Positions 54,225 to 63,855 of a stretch of 64,000 nucleotides of DNA are shown here, piece by piece; position 1 is the stretch's first letter, and each line of letters begins with the position of its first letter. This stretch comes from Micromonospora ferruginea (GTDB taxonomy: Bacteria; Actinomycetota; Actinomycetes; Mycobacteriales; Micromonosporaceae): assembly GCF_013694245.2 (NCBI RefSeq), contig NZ_CP059322.2:5215001-5279000 (forward strand). Direction: 5' to 3'. Position numbers and translations under genes: made by a program. The notes under the pieces were generated by a model. That model saw only the letters and a program-made list of their open reading frames with translations, searched no databases and was not told the DNA's origin.

Positions 54225-56690
54225 GTGGTGCATGAGAACGACGACCGAACCCCCGTGCCGGGCCGACCGCAGGTGCCGGAGCGGGACGTCGAACCGCTCT
54301 GGCCGCCCGAGGAGATCGACGGCGTGGTAGCCGCCCCGCCGTGGGCGGCCCCGGCCCAGCCGGCCGTGCCGCCCTGGCCTCTCCCGCCGGGCGACGCCCC
54401 GGTGCCGTCCCCGCAGGCCGCCCCGGTGCCGTCGGCGCAGCCCGGTCCGGTGCCGCCGCACGCCGGTCCGGCATCGCCGCAGGCCGGTCCGATGCCACCG
54501 CAGGCCGTTCCGGCACCGCCGCCGCAGCCCCGCCCGATGCCGCCCCACACCGTGGCGGCACCGCCGCCGCGGGCCACGCCGGCACCGTCCCCGCAGGCCA
54601 GCCCGGTGCCGCCGCACGCCGGCCCGGCACCGTCCCCGCAGGCCAGCCCAGTGCCGCCGCAGGCCGGTCCGGCACCGTCCCCGCAGGCCAGCCCGGTGCC
54701 GCCGCAGGCCGGTCCGGCGCCTCACGCGGGCCGCCCGGGTGCCGGCGGGTCACCGCAGCCGCCGGTCGGCCTCGATCTTCCGTTCTCGCTCGACCAGCCG
54801 ACACCGCCGGCCTTCGGCGACGCGCCGAGGACGACTCCCGTCGGCCCGGCCACCGCCTCCCCCGACACCCCGGTGACGGCGGTACCCGCCCCGGTGACCT
54901 CAGGCGGCGTCCACGGGACGGTCGCACCCGGCCCGGTGACCCCCGGCGTCGTCCCGGGGCCGGCCACACCCGGCCCGGCGGTGACGGGTGAGCGGGCGGT
55001 CGGCCCGGACACCGCCGCCGCTGCCGCCGGCAACGGTTCCGATGCCGCCGCGACGCCGCCGGCCGGTGTCGGTGACACCCCGCCGAACGGGCGCCCCGCG
55101 TCGCCGTGGGCACAGCCGCCGCAGCGCACCACGGTCGACACCGCCGGCTCGACGGATCCCGCCCCGGCCGCCGCGCTCGGAGCGCCGGCGTGGGCGGACG
55201 GCCAGACGTCGGCGGACGGTCCGCCACCGCTGGACGGCGGGACGTCGATCGGCACGGCACGGGTCGAGGGGCCGGGCGGCCCGGTCGAGGAGACGCCGCC
55301 CCGGCTCGGCCCGTTCCCGCCGTCGCCGGGCGTGCCGATGCAGCAGCCGCCCTACGGCAACGGCACGGCCTACCCGCCGGTCGCCTATCCGCCGCAGCCG
55401 GGCGCGGTGCCGCAGCCGGGCGCGACGGCTCAGCCGGGCGCCTATCCGCCGCAGCCGGGCGCGGCGGCTCAGCCGGGCGCGGCGGCTCAGCCGGGCTGGT
55501 ATCCACCCGGATGGCCGCACCAGCCCGGGTCACCCCAGCCAGGCGACCCGGCGCCACAGACCGGACCGAGCCCGCACCACGGACCGGCACCCCACCACGG
55601 ACCGGCACCACAGGCCGGACCGATCCCGCACCACGGGCCGGCACCGCAGGCCGCGCAGGCCGGAGCGGCGCAACCGCCGCAGGCGTCCGCCGTCCCGCCG
55701 TCCCAGTCGCCCGCGCTGCCACCCGGGGTGTACCCGGAGCCGGGCTGGACGCCGCAGCAGGCGGTCCCCCCGACCGCGGAGGACTTCGCCCGGCGACGTC
55801 AGGCCCGGCCGGTCGACCCGGTGGCCACCATGGGCGTACGCGCGGTCGTCAACCGGATGGGGCTGGTCCGGCTCGCGCCCGGTCGCCACGAGCAGGAGAT
55901 GAAGCGCGACATCGAGATGGTCCGCCGCAACTTCGGCGGGCTGCGTCAGGTGACCGTGGTCAACCCCAAGGGCGGGGCCGGCAAGACGGTGGCCATCCTG
56001 CTGCTCGCCATGACGTTCGGCCAGAAGCGCGGTGGGTACGTGCTGGCCTGGGACAACAACGAGACCCAGGGCACCCTCGGGATGCGGGCGCAGCAGGACT
56101 TCCACGCCCGCACGGTGCGCGACATGCTGCGCGACCTGGGCCAGTTCCAGGGCGCGCACGGGCGGGTCGGTGACCTGTCGCAGTACGTCCGCTCGCAGGG
56201 CGAGGGGATGTTCGACGTGCTCGCCTCGGACGAGTCGGCGACCGGCGGCGAGATGCTGACCGCCGCCGCGTTCGCGGAGATCCGGGACGTGGTCAGCCGC
56301 TTCTACAAGTTGATCTTCGTGGACACCGGGAACAACGTCCGGGCGCAGAACTGGCAGGCCGCCATGGACGCGACCGACCAGTTGGTGGTGACCATGTCGG
56401 CGCGGAACGACTCGGCCGAGACGGCCGCCCGGATGCTCGACCACCTGGAGCAGAGCGGCCGGCAGCGGCTGGTCCGGCAGGCGGTCACGGTGGTCTCGAT
56501 GCCGCCGTCCCGCAAGGAGATCGACCTGCCGGCCATCCAGGCGCACTTCGCCGCCCGCACCCGGGCGGTGCTGCTGGCGCCGTACGAGCGGCTCATCGAC
56601 ACCGGGGAGCCGCTGCGGTACGGCCAGCTCTCCGCCGCCACCCGGGACGCCTGGTTGAAGATCGCCGCGTCGGTGGCGGAAGGGCTGTAG
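54225..56690 (+). CDS. MinD/ParA-like ATPase with long disordered Pro/Ala-rich N-terminus
   Basis: An 821-residue protein. Residues about 1-555 are low-complexity, including tandem units such as PSPQASPVPPQAGPA (about 110-165) and PQPGA repeats (390-430). Residues about 575-821 are a SIMIBI-class ATPase: Walker A VVNPKGGAGKTVAILLL (deviant KGGxGKT), an Asp in VLAWDNNETQG, and LIFVDTGNNVR as Walker B. This form is known in actinobacterial genes for ESX/type VII-linked and cell-pole proteins, though no ESX gene is in the window. GTG 54225 follows GGGAGGAA. A hairpin follows the stop. Confidence 0.85.
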   Translation: MVHENDDRTPVPGRPQVPERDVEPLWPPEEIDGVVAAPPWAAPAQPAVPPWPLPPGDAPVPSPQAAPVPSAQPGPVPPHAGPASPQAGPMPPQAVPAPPPQPRPMPPHTVAAPPPRATPAPSPQASPVPPHAGPAPSPQASPVPPQAGPAPSPQASPVPPQAGPAPHAGRPGAGGSPQPPVGLDLPFSLDQPTPPAFGDAPRTTPVGPATASPDTPVTAVPAPVTSGGVHGTVAPGPVTPGVVPGPATPGPAVTGERAVGPDTAAAAAGNGSDAAATPPAGVGDTPPNGRPASPWAQPPQRTTVDTAGSTDPAPAAALGAPAWADGQTSADGPPPLDGGTSIGTARVEGPGGPVEETPPRLGPFPPSPGVPMQQPPYGNGTAYPPVAYPPQPGAVPQPGATAQPGAYPPQPGAAAQPGAAAQPGWYPPGWPHQPGSPQPGDPAPQTGPSPHHGPAPHHGPAPQAGPIPHHGPAPQAAQAGAAQPPQASAVPPSQSPALPPGVYPEPGWTPQQAVPPTAEDFARRRQARPVDPVATMGVRAVVNRMGLVRLAPGRHEQEMKRDIEMVRRNFGGLRQVTVVNPKGGAGKTVAILLLAMTFGQKRGGYVLAWDNNETQGTLGMRAQQDFHARTVRDMLRDLGQFQGAHGRVGDLSQYVRSQGEGMFDVLASDESATGGEMLTAAAFAEIRDVVSRFYKLIFVDTGNNVRAQNWQAAMDATDQLVVTMSARNDSAETAARMLDHLEQSGRQRLVRQAVTVVSMPPSRKEIDLPAIQAHFAARTRAVLLAPYERLIDTGEPLRYGQLSAATRDAWLKIAASVAEGL

Positions 56691-56698
56691 GACGGCAC

Positions 56699-56726
56699 GA
56701 CGGCCGGCCCGCTCGGGCCGGCCGTC
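56699..56726. terminator. Bidirectional terminator after the ATPase gene
   Basis: GACGGCCGGCCCG (56699-56711) with CGGGCCGGCCGTC (56714-56726), lying between convergent genes 10 bases before the DUF3151 stop. Confidence 0.75.
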
Positions 56727-56736
56727 GCCGGTCGGG

Positions 56737-57165
56737 TCAGTCGCTGGCCAGCGCGTCCCCGGCCGCCGGGTCGCAGTCGCGGAGGAACTGGGCGCAGCGG
56801 GCCGCCTCGTCCGCCTCGCCGATCTCGCCGGCGGCCCGGGACAGCACGTAGAGGCAGCGGAGGAAGCCCTGGTTGGGCGCGTGCGACCAGGGCACCGGGC
56901 CGTGCCCCTTCCAGCCGCTGCGGCGAAGCTGGTCCAGGCCGCGGTGGTAGCCGGTGCGGGCGTACGCGTACGCCGGGACCACCTGATCCGTGGCGAGCGC
57001 GCGGCCGGCCAGCGCCGCCCAGCCCGCGCTGTAGGTCGGGAAGCGGGCCGCGACCTCGGCGTACGCCTCGTCGGTGCCCTGCTCGGCCGCGGCGGCGAGC
57101 GCGGCGTCGGCCTCCTCGGAGACGGGGAGCAGGGTGGCCGGTGGCTCAGGCAACAGGTTCTGCAT
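56737..57165 (-). CDS. DUF3151 protein
   Basis: A 142-residue cytoplasmic protein with the DUF3151 core FPTYSAGWAALAGRAL, YAYARTGYHRGLDQLRRSGW and GHGPVPWSHAPNQGFLRCL. It is often next to the fructose-bisphosphate aldolase gene in actinobacteria, as here with two genes between. Function unknown; the helical-repeat look suggests a TPR-like fold. ATG 57165 is preferred over ATG 57177. Confidence 0.9.
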   Translation of the reverse strand: MQNLLPEPPATLLPVSEEADAALAAAAEQGTDEAYAEVAARFPTYSAGWAALAGRALATDQVVPAYAYARTGYHRGLDQLRRSGWKGHGPVPWSHAPNQGFLRCLYVLSRAAGEIGEADEAARCAQFLRDCDPAAGDALASD

Positions 57166-57344
57166 CGCCCCATTCAACCCGCTTCGCCCCCGACCGCGCG
57201 AGGGGGTCCGGCCGGCCTGTCGGCTGAACGGCTGAGGGTTTCGTCACGCCTGCGGCGGGACGACGCGTACCCGCGGCCCATGCCGCCGCGGTGGTTCTTG
57301 CACTACAAATACAGATCCGGAGCCTCCCCAGGAACCGGTTACGC

Positions 57345-57375
57345 AGAAGCCCGGCGGCGTGCCCGCCGGGCTTCT
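57345..57375 (+). terminator. Hairpin upstream of the LOG gene
   Basis: A 13-bp perfect stem, AGAAGCCCGGCGG (57345-57357) with CCGCCGGGCTTCT (57363-57375), and only 36 bases before the LOG-family start. A terminator of a short upstream transcript or an attenuator is possible; no leader ORF is convincing. Confidence 0.5.
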
Positions 57376-57411
57376 GTGCGCGGAGTTGCCACGTGGGGGC
57401 AGGATGATCTG

Positions 57412-58623
57412 GTGCCGACCCCACCACCCGCGGACGTCATCGAGCCGCACGACACCAGCATCGACGAGATCGAGACCCGGGCCGAGTTCGACCGGCGACT
57501 CGCCGAGGGGACCCTCGCCGGCCTGACCGTGCAGGGCCTCCGCCTCGACCTGGACCCGGTCCCCGACCTGCGCGACGTCGACGTCGCCGGCACCCTCTTC
57601 GTGGGCTGCCGGTTCACCGACCGGGAGGTGGGCGCGGACCTGGTCCGCCGGGGCGCCAACGTGGTCCCGCCGTTCTCCGGGCTGCCCTACCCCACCCAGC
57701 CGTCCCACCTCTACACCGCCGACGACCTGGCCGCCGGCTTCGCCGAGGGCGGGTTCACCCAGATGTACGACACCCGGGTGTACGCGCACTTCCGGGCGCA
57801 TGGCGGCGCGCTGCCCGACGTCCGCGAGGCGCTCGGTCAGCGGCTGCACGACCACGGCGTGGACAACGCGCTCGCCGACGCCACCCGCTCGTGGCTGGCC
57901 GTGCACGGGCCGCAGTCCGTGGTGGGCGTGATGGGCGGGCACGCGGTGCCGCGCGGCAGCGCCGCGTACCGGATGGCGGCGGTGCTGGGCTGGGAGCTGG
58001 CGCGGGCCGACCGCCTGGTGGTGACCGGCGGCGGTCCGGGCGTGATGGAGGCGGCGAACCTGGGTGCGTTCCTCGCGGCCTGGCCGGCCGAGGAGCTGTC
58101 CGCGGCGATCGACGTGCTGGCCGCCGCGCCCGACTTCACCGACCACGACCGCTACACGGCGGCGGCGCTGGCGGTGCGCAAGCGGTACGCGGACGGTCCG
58201 TCGCTGCCCACGCCCCGCCCGGCGGCGCCCGGCACCGAGTGGGCCCGCTCCGGCGGCCTGGCGATCCCCACCTGGCTGTACGGCCACGAGCCGGCGAACC
58301 TGTTCGCCGGCCGGATCGCGAAGTACTTCTCCAACGCCATCCGGGAGGACACCATCCTGCGGCTGGCCCGGGGCGGGATCGTGTTCGCGCCGGGGCGGGC
58401 CGGCACGGTGCAGGAGGTGTTCCAGGCGGCCACCAAGACGTTCTACGGCACCGACGGGGCCAGCGGCGCGTACGTCTTCCTGGACCGGGCCTTCTGGACC
58501 ACCGAGCTGCCGGTGGAGTCGCTGCTGAGGCCGCTGTTCGCGGCGTCCCCGTTCGGCGACCTGTCCCGGACGATCCACCTCACCGACGACGTCCGTGAGG
58601 CGGTCGCCCTCCTGGTGCCGTGA
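57412..58623 (+). CDS. LOG-family (Rossmann) nucleotide-processing-like protein
   Basis: A 403-residue protein. The C-terminal half has the LOG/YgdH-type motifs VVTGGGPGVMEAANLGA and a changed second motif, APGRAGTVQEVFQA, in place of PGGxGTxxE. Gly-to-Arg at this site may alter phosphoribohydrolase activity. The N-terminal 150 residues are an extra domain (ETRAEFDRRLAEGTLAGLTVQGL) like that of large PpnN-type proteins. It may cleave nucleotide 5-monophosphates. GTG 57412; repeat R2e begins at its stop. Confidence 0.8.
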   Translation: MPTPPPADVIEPHDTSIDEIETRAEFDRRLAEGTLAGLTVQGLRLDLDPVPDLRDVDVAGTLFVGCRFTDREVGADLVRRGANVVPPFSGLPYPTQPSHLYTADDLAAGFAEGGFTQMYDTRVYAHFRAHGGALPDVREALGQRLHDHGVDNALADATRSWLAVHGPQSVVGVMGGHAVPRGSAAYRMAAVLGWELARADRLVVTGGGPGVMEAANLGAFLAAWPAEELSAAIDVLAAAPDFTDHDRYTAAALAVRKRYADGPSLPTPRPAAPGTEWARSGGLAIPTWLYGHEPANLFAGRIAKYFSNAIREDTILRLARGGIVFAPGRAGTVQEVFQAATKTFYGTDGASGAYVFLDRAFWTTELPVESLLRPLFAASPFGDLSRTIHLTDDVREAVALLVP

Positions 58624-58706
58624 AAGGCGGGGCCCCCGCTTAACGCCTCCGGTAGAGGCAGGGCCCCCGGTTAACTAACGCGTTAACCGGGGGCCCCGCC
58701 TTACCC
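58623..58706. repeat. GC-rich palindromic repeat R2, copy e (compound)
   Basis: A larger copy: AAGGCGGGGCCCCCGCTTAAC, then GCCTCCGGTAGAGGCAGGG, then an extra perfect palindrome CCCCCGGTTAA-CTAACGCG-TTAACCGGGGG. It fills nearly the whole gap between the converging LOG and aldolase genes. Confidence 0.9.
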
Positions 58707-58716
58707 GCGAAGCGGG

Positions 58717-59739
<1,023 letters not shown>

Positions 59740-59871
59740 GTCGAACGCTCCTTACTTACCGCTCTCGGCCGTGCAGGCCGCCGTCTTCCATCGGGTGCGC
59801 CGGACCGCGCTGTCCACCGCGGGAAGTATCCCGTAGGAGCGAACGCGGGGCACAACCGACCCGGGCACCGC

Positions 59872-60255
59872 TCACCGCTCCTCCAGGCTGTCCGGCACGG
59901 CGACGCTGATCAGCCAGCTCACCACCGACACCACGATGGCGCCCCAGAACGCGGCCCAGAAGCCGTCGACGTGGAACGGCAGCTTCAACACGCCGGCGAT
60001 CCAGTCGGTGAGCAGGAACAGCAGGGCGTTCACGACGAGCGCGAACAGACCGAGCGTGAGCAGGTAGAACACGCAGCCGAACACCTTGATGAGCGGCTTG
60101 AGCACCGCGTTGACCACGCCGAAGACGAGCGCCACCAGGATCAGGGTGAACACGGTGTTGCCGCCGTTGCGGCCGGTCACCTCCACGCCGGGCACGATCA
60201 GCGTCGCGATCCACAGTGCGACCGCGGTGATCGCCAACCGGATCAGGAAGCCCAC
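59872..60255 (-). CDS. Phage holin family 4 / PF04020-type membrane protein
   Basis: A 127-residue protein with four hydrophobic helices (IRLAITAVALWIATLIVPGV, TLILVALVFGVVNAVLKPLI, FYLLTLGLFALVVNALLFLL, FWAAFWGAIVVSVVSWLISV). The NxVLKPLI motif after helix two is diagnostic. Despite the family name these are widespread chromosomal proteins of unknown role. Confidence 0.88.
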   Translation of the reverse strand: MGFLIRLAITAVALWIATLIVPGVEVTGRNGGNTVFTLILVALVFGVVNAVLKPLIKVFGCVFYLLTLGLFALVVNALLFLLTDWIAGVLKLPFHVDGFWAAFWGAIVVSVVSWLISVAVPDSLEER

Positions 60256-60389
60256 GTCCCCATCCTGGCACCGGCCGTGCGCCGGGGAGGGGACAATCGC
60301 CGACTCCGCCGTTCGCCCGGCTCCGAGCGGTGGCCCCGACCAGCCCGTACGGTGGTGGCAGACGCCCGCACGAGACGCAGGGAGGGACG

Positions 60390-60599
60390 ATGGGACAGCC
60401 CGACGAGGACTTCACCCCGAGCGACCACCTCGCTCCGGAGGAGCGGGACCTGGAGGCGGAGCCGGCCGACGCGGTCGAGCAGGCCGCCACGGTGGGTGAC
60501 GACACCGACGGGGAACCGCACCGGGGCCTGGAGGTCGACGACTGGGACGCCATGGAGCAGGCCCGGGTGGTCGCCGCCGAGGAGGACGACTACCGCTGA
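60390..60599 (+). CDS. Small acidic protein
   Basis: A 69-residue, very acidic, hydrophilic protein (DEDFTPSDHLAPEERDLEAEP, LEVDDWDAMEQARVVAAEEDDYR). A strong GGAGGG site lies 5 bases before the ATG, which supports real translation. Similar short acidic proteins are common in actinobacteria; no function is known. Confidence 0.75.
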   Translation: MGQPDEDFTPSDHLAPEERDLEAEPADAVEQAATVGDDTDGEPHRGLEVDDWDAMEQARVVAAEEDDYR

Positions 60600-60666
60600 C
60601 CTGGCCGGCCGGTGGTGTGTTGATCATCCGTTCGGTCAATGTTCGGCCGACGGGCGAGCGGGGTGA

Positions 60667-60683
60667 CTTAAGGAATCCTTAAG
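60667..60683. promoter_or_regulatory. Perfect 17-base palindrome upstream of the surface protein gene
   Basis: CTTAAGGA-A-TCCTTAAG, AT-rich in GC-rich surroundings, 44 bases before the ATG of the LPxTG protein. It is probably an operator at the promoter. Confidence 0.6.
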
Positions 60684-60727
60684 ATCCACGGGCTCCACCT
60701 GATCACCCCCACGGGAGGACCCCCCTC

Positions 60728-62293
60728 ATGCTCAGCAACTCCACCCGGCGTTGGCTCGCCGGGTTGGGCGTCGCAGGCGCGTTCGTCGCCGCCTCCGCCA
60801 CCCCCGCCGTCGCCGGCGGATCCCAGATCAAGCTGGGCCTCTACTTCAGCGATACCACGATCGCCACGAACTCGGACGGCAAGATCGGGGACACCCGGAT
60901 CTTCAGCTCCGCCCCGACGGTGCTGCACGACGTCGCCGTCCGCTACGACTTCTCCGACCTGGCCGGCAAGGTGACCGTCGGCGAGGAGTCCGGCAGCGAC
61001 TGCAGCACGCCGTCGGAGTACGTGCTGCTCTGCACCAACCCGTTCGACGTCGAGGTCTACGAGTGGGGCTCGACCGGGTTCTTCGACGTGCAGCTCAAGG
61101 CCACCGACAAGGCGAAGGACGGCGACGCCGGCACGCTGAAGGTGACCATGACCGCGGCCGGCCGCGAGCCGGTCTCGCACGACGCGAAGATCCGGGTCGG
61201 TGAGGGCGTCGACCTGGCCGCCGGTCCCGAGACGAAGACGTCGGTCGCGCCGGGTGGCGCCTTCACCGCCGCGGCGACCGTCAGCAACGCGGGCGAGACT
61301 TCCGCCGAGGGCGCCGTCGCGGTCTTCTACAACGACTACGGCCTCAACGCGGCCAAGCACTTCTCCAACTGCACCTACGCGGGCGACGAGCTGCGCACCT
61401 GCGCGTTCGACGAGGAACTGCCCTCGGGCAGCACCTTCAGCGCGTCGCTGCCGTACGTCCTCGGCGCGGACACCTACGCCCCGAGTTCCAAGTACGGCGA
61501 GATCATCTGGATGACCCCGGCCGAGTTCGAGGACTTCCAGAAGGACGTGGGCTTCTACCAGGAGACCATCGGCAAGCCGGGCACCGACGGCGAGCTGGCC
61601 CTCACCCTGGTCCCCGGCAAGGCGACCGCCCAGCGTTTCCAGGCCGACCGTCGGCCGGAGAACAACGGCACGATCATGACGGTGACGGCGACCGGCAAGA
61701 ACGGCACCGACCTCGAGGCCCTCGGCGCCTCGGTGACCGGCAAGGCCGGCGCCACGGTGAAGGCGGCCTTCGGGCTGCGTAACAACGGCCCGGCGACGCT
61801 CGACTACAACCGGTCGGGCAGCTCGGTCACCTACCTGAGCTTCGACGTGCCGCAGGGCACGACGGCGGTCGCCGTGCCGGAGAACTGCATCACCAGGAAC
61901 GGCGACGAGTGGGGCGAGCCGGGCGAGCCGGGCAAGCGCCACTACTTCTGCTACTTCGACAGCGTGCTGAAGGCCGGCGACTCGGCGATGCTGGACTTCT
62001 CGCTCCGGATCGACAAGGTGGTCGCCAACGCGACCGGGCCGGTGAAGATCAACGTCACCTGCCAGTGCGACGGCGGCTTCACCCGTGACCTGAAGCCGGC
62101 CAACGACACCGCCGCGGTCGTCGTCAACGCCGCCGCGGGCGGCGACGGCGGCCAGGGTGGCGGTGACGGCGGCACGCTGCCGATCACCGGTTCCTCCACC
62201 GGCCTGATCGCCGGCATCGGCGCGCTGCTGCTGGCCGGCGGCGCCGCCGGCTACGTGGTCTCCCGCCGCCGCAGGACCCGCTTCGTCGCCTGA
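60728..62293 (+). CDS. Cell-wall-anchored surface protein (LPxTG sortase substrate)
   Basis: A 521-residue secreted protein. Signal peptide 1-29 (AGLGVAGAFVAASATPAVAG); two or three beta-sandwich domains of DUF11/CARDB type (TSVAPGGAFTAAATVSNAG; GAFGLRNNGPATL-like); a GGDGGQGGGDGG linker; LPITG; a hydrophobic helix and RRRRTR tail. This is the sorting signal for a sortase. No sortase gene is nearby. The ATG follows GGGAGGA. Confidence 0.88.
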   Translation: MLSNSTRRWLAGLGVAGAFVAASATPAVAGGSQIKLGLYFSDTTIATNSDGKIGDTRIFSSAPTVLHDVAVRYDFSDLAGKVTVGEESGSDCSTPSEYVLLCTNPFDVEVYEWGSTGFFDVQLKATDKAKDGDAGTLKVTMTAAGREPVSHDAKIRVGEGVDLAAGPETKTSVAPGGAFTAAATVSNAGETSAEGAVAVFYNDYGLNAAKHFSNCTYAGDELRTCAFDEELPSGSTFSASLPYVLGADTYAPSSKYGEIIWMTPAEFEDFQKDVGFYQETIGKPGTDGELALTLVPGKATAQRFQADRRPENNGTIMTVTATGKNGTDLEALGASVTGKAGATVKAAFGLRNNGPATLDYNRSGSSVTYLSFDVPQGTTAVAVPENCITRNGDEWGEPGEPGKRHYFCYFDSVLKAGDSAMLDFSLRIDKVVANATGPVKINVTCQCDGGFTRDLKPANDTAAVVVNAAAGGDGGQGGGDGGTLPITGSSTGLIAGIGALLLAGGAAGYVVSRRRRTRFVA

Positions 62294-62306
62294 CCGAACG
62301 ACACCG

Positions 62307-62341
62307 GGTGCCCCGTCGACCACACCGGTCGGCGGGGCACC
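62307..62341 (+). terminator. Terminator after the surface protein gene
   Basis: GGTGCCCCG (62307-62315) with CGGGGCACC (62333-62341), 14 bases past the stop. Confidence 0.65.
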
Positions 62342-62406
62342 GCCATATCCGGGCTCCCCCGGAAACCCCCACGACACGACGGCAAAGATCAAGGAACATC
62401 AACCAG

Positions 62407-63855
62407 GTGCTGCTGACCCTCACCACGACCCACCACCCCGCGACCGACCTCGGCCACCTCCTCGTCAAGCACCCGGACCGCGTGCAGAGCTTCGACCTGC
62501 CCACCGGTGCCGCGCACGTGTTCTACCCCGAGGCGGACGAGGCGCGGTGCACGGCGGCGCTGCTGGTCGAGGTGGATCCGCTGAAGCTGGGTGGGGGCCG
62601 GGGCCGCCGGCAGTCGAGCGCCCCGGAGGGCTTCACCCTCGGGCAGTACGTCAACGACCGCCCGTACGCGGCCTCCAGCCTGCTCTCGTCGGCGCTGGCC
62701 AAGGTGTTCCGCTCGGCGCTGCGCGGCGAGTCCCGGGACCGGCCCGAGCTGGCCGCCACCGCGATCCCGCTGACCGTCCGGGTGCCGGTGCTGCGCTGCC
62801 GCGGCGGCGCCGACCTGGCGGTACGGGTCTTCGCCCCGCTCGGCTGGACCGTGACGGCCACCCCGATCCCGCTCGACGAGGCGTACCCGGAGTGGGGTGA
62901 CAGCCGCTACGTCGACCTGACGCTGAGCGGGACGCTGCGGCTCGCCGACGCCCTCAACCACCTGTACGTGCTGCTGCCGGTGCTGGACGACGCCAAGCAC
63001 TACTGGGTCGCCCCGGACGAGGTGGACAAGCTGCTGCGGGCCGGCTCCGGCTGGCTGGCCGGTCACCCGGAGCGCGCTCTGATCATCCGCCGTTACCTGG
63101 CGCACCGCCGGGCCCTGGCCGGCGCGGCCCTGGCCCGCCTGACCGCGCTGCGCCCGGACGACGAGCCGCCCACCGACGACAGCGTCGATCCGGCCGCCGA
63201 CGGCGCCGGAACCACGGCGGCGCACCGGGCCCCGCTGGCGGTGCTCAGGCGCGAGGCGGTGCTCACCGCGCTGCGGGACTCGGGCGCGCGCCGGGTGCTG
63301 GACCTGGGTTGCGGCGGTGGCGCGCTGCTCACCGCGCTGGTGGCCGACCGACGGTTCACCGAGGTGGTGGGCGTCGACGTGGCCGACCGGTCGCTCGCCC
63401 TGGCGGCGCGACGGCTGCGGCTGGACCGGCTGCCGGAGCGGCAGCGGGAGCGGATCCGGTTGCGCCAGTCGGCGCTGACCTACCGGGACGACCGGCTGCG
63501 CGGCTACGACGCGGCGGTGCTCATGGAGGTGGTCGAGCACCTCGACCCGCCCCGGCTGCCGGCGCTCCAGGACGCGGTGTTCGGTCACGCCCGGCCCGGC
63601 ACGGTGGTGGTGACCACCCCGAACGTGGAGTACAACGTCCGCTACGAGGGGCTCGGGCCGGGCCGGTTCCGGCACGCCGACCACCGGTTCGAGTGGACCC
63701 GGGCGGAGTTCGCCGCCTGGGTGGAGCGGGTGGCGGCGACCCATGGCTACACGGCCACGATCACCGGTGTCGGCGACGCCGACCCGGAGGTGGGCACCCC
63801 GACCCAGATGGCGGTGCTCACCCGCGACGACCGGAACGAGGAGACGGACCGATGA
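62407..63855 (+). CDS. hen1: 3-terminal RNA ribose 2-O-methyltransferase Hen1
   Basis: A 482-residue bacterial Hen1. The N-terminal half (LLTLTTTHHPATDLGHLLVKHP, RPYAASSLLSSALAKVF) is the domain special to bacterial Hen1. The C-terminal methyltransferase has VLDLGCGGGALL (SAM motif), VVGVDVA and EVVEHL with Glu/His metal ligands. It methylates the 3-terminal ribose of RNA at a break so that the ligated site cannot be cut again. GTG 62407. Its stop overlaps the Pnkp start (ATGA), forming the known RNA repair pair. Confidence 0.92.
   Translation: MLLTLTTTHHPATDLGHLLVKHPDRVQSFDLPTGAAHVFYPEADEARCTAALLVEVDPLKLGGGRGRRQSSAPEGFTLGQYVNDRPYAASSLLSSALAKVFRSALRGESRDRPELAATAIPLTVRVPVLRCRGGADLAVRVFAPLGWTVTATPIPLDEAYPEWGDSRYVDLTLSGTLRLADALNHLYVLLPVLDDAKHYWVAPDEVDKLLRAGSGWLAGHPERALIIRRYLAHRRALAGAALARLTALRPDDEPPTDDSVDPAADGAGTTAAHRAPLAVLRREAVLTALRDSGARRVLDLGCGGGALLTALVADRRFTEVVGVDVADRSLALAARRLRLDRLPERQRERIRLRQSALTYRDDRLRGYDAAVLMEVVEHLDPPRLPALQDAVFGHARPGTVVVTTPNVEYNVRYEGLGPGRFRHADHRFEWTRAEFAAWVERVAATHGYTATITGVGDADPEVGTPTQMAVLTRDDRNEETDR

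Noticed and set aside
54580..55500. Short tandem repeats that might be taken for a CRISPR array
   Set aside because: They are codon-phased repeats encoding the Pro/Ala-rich arm of the ATPase. There is no regular unique spacer and no cas gene.
57280..57375. A tRNA-like or small RNA gene before the LOG gene
   Set aside because: The hairpin at 57345-57375 is real, but the preceding bases do not fold into a cloverleaf, and no promoter with proper spacing is visible.
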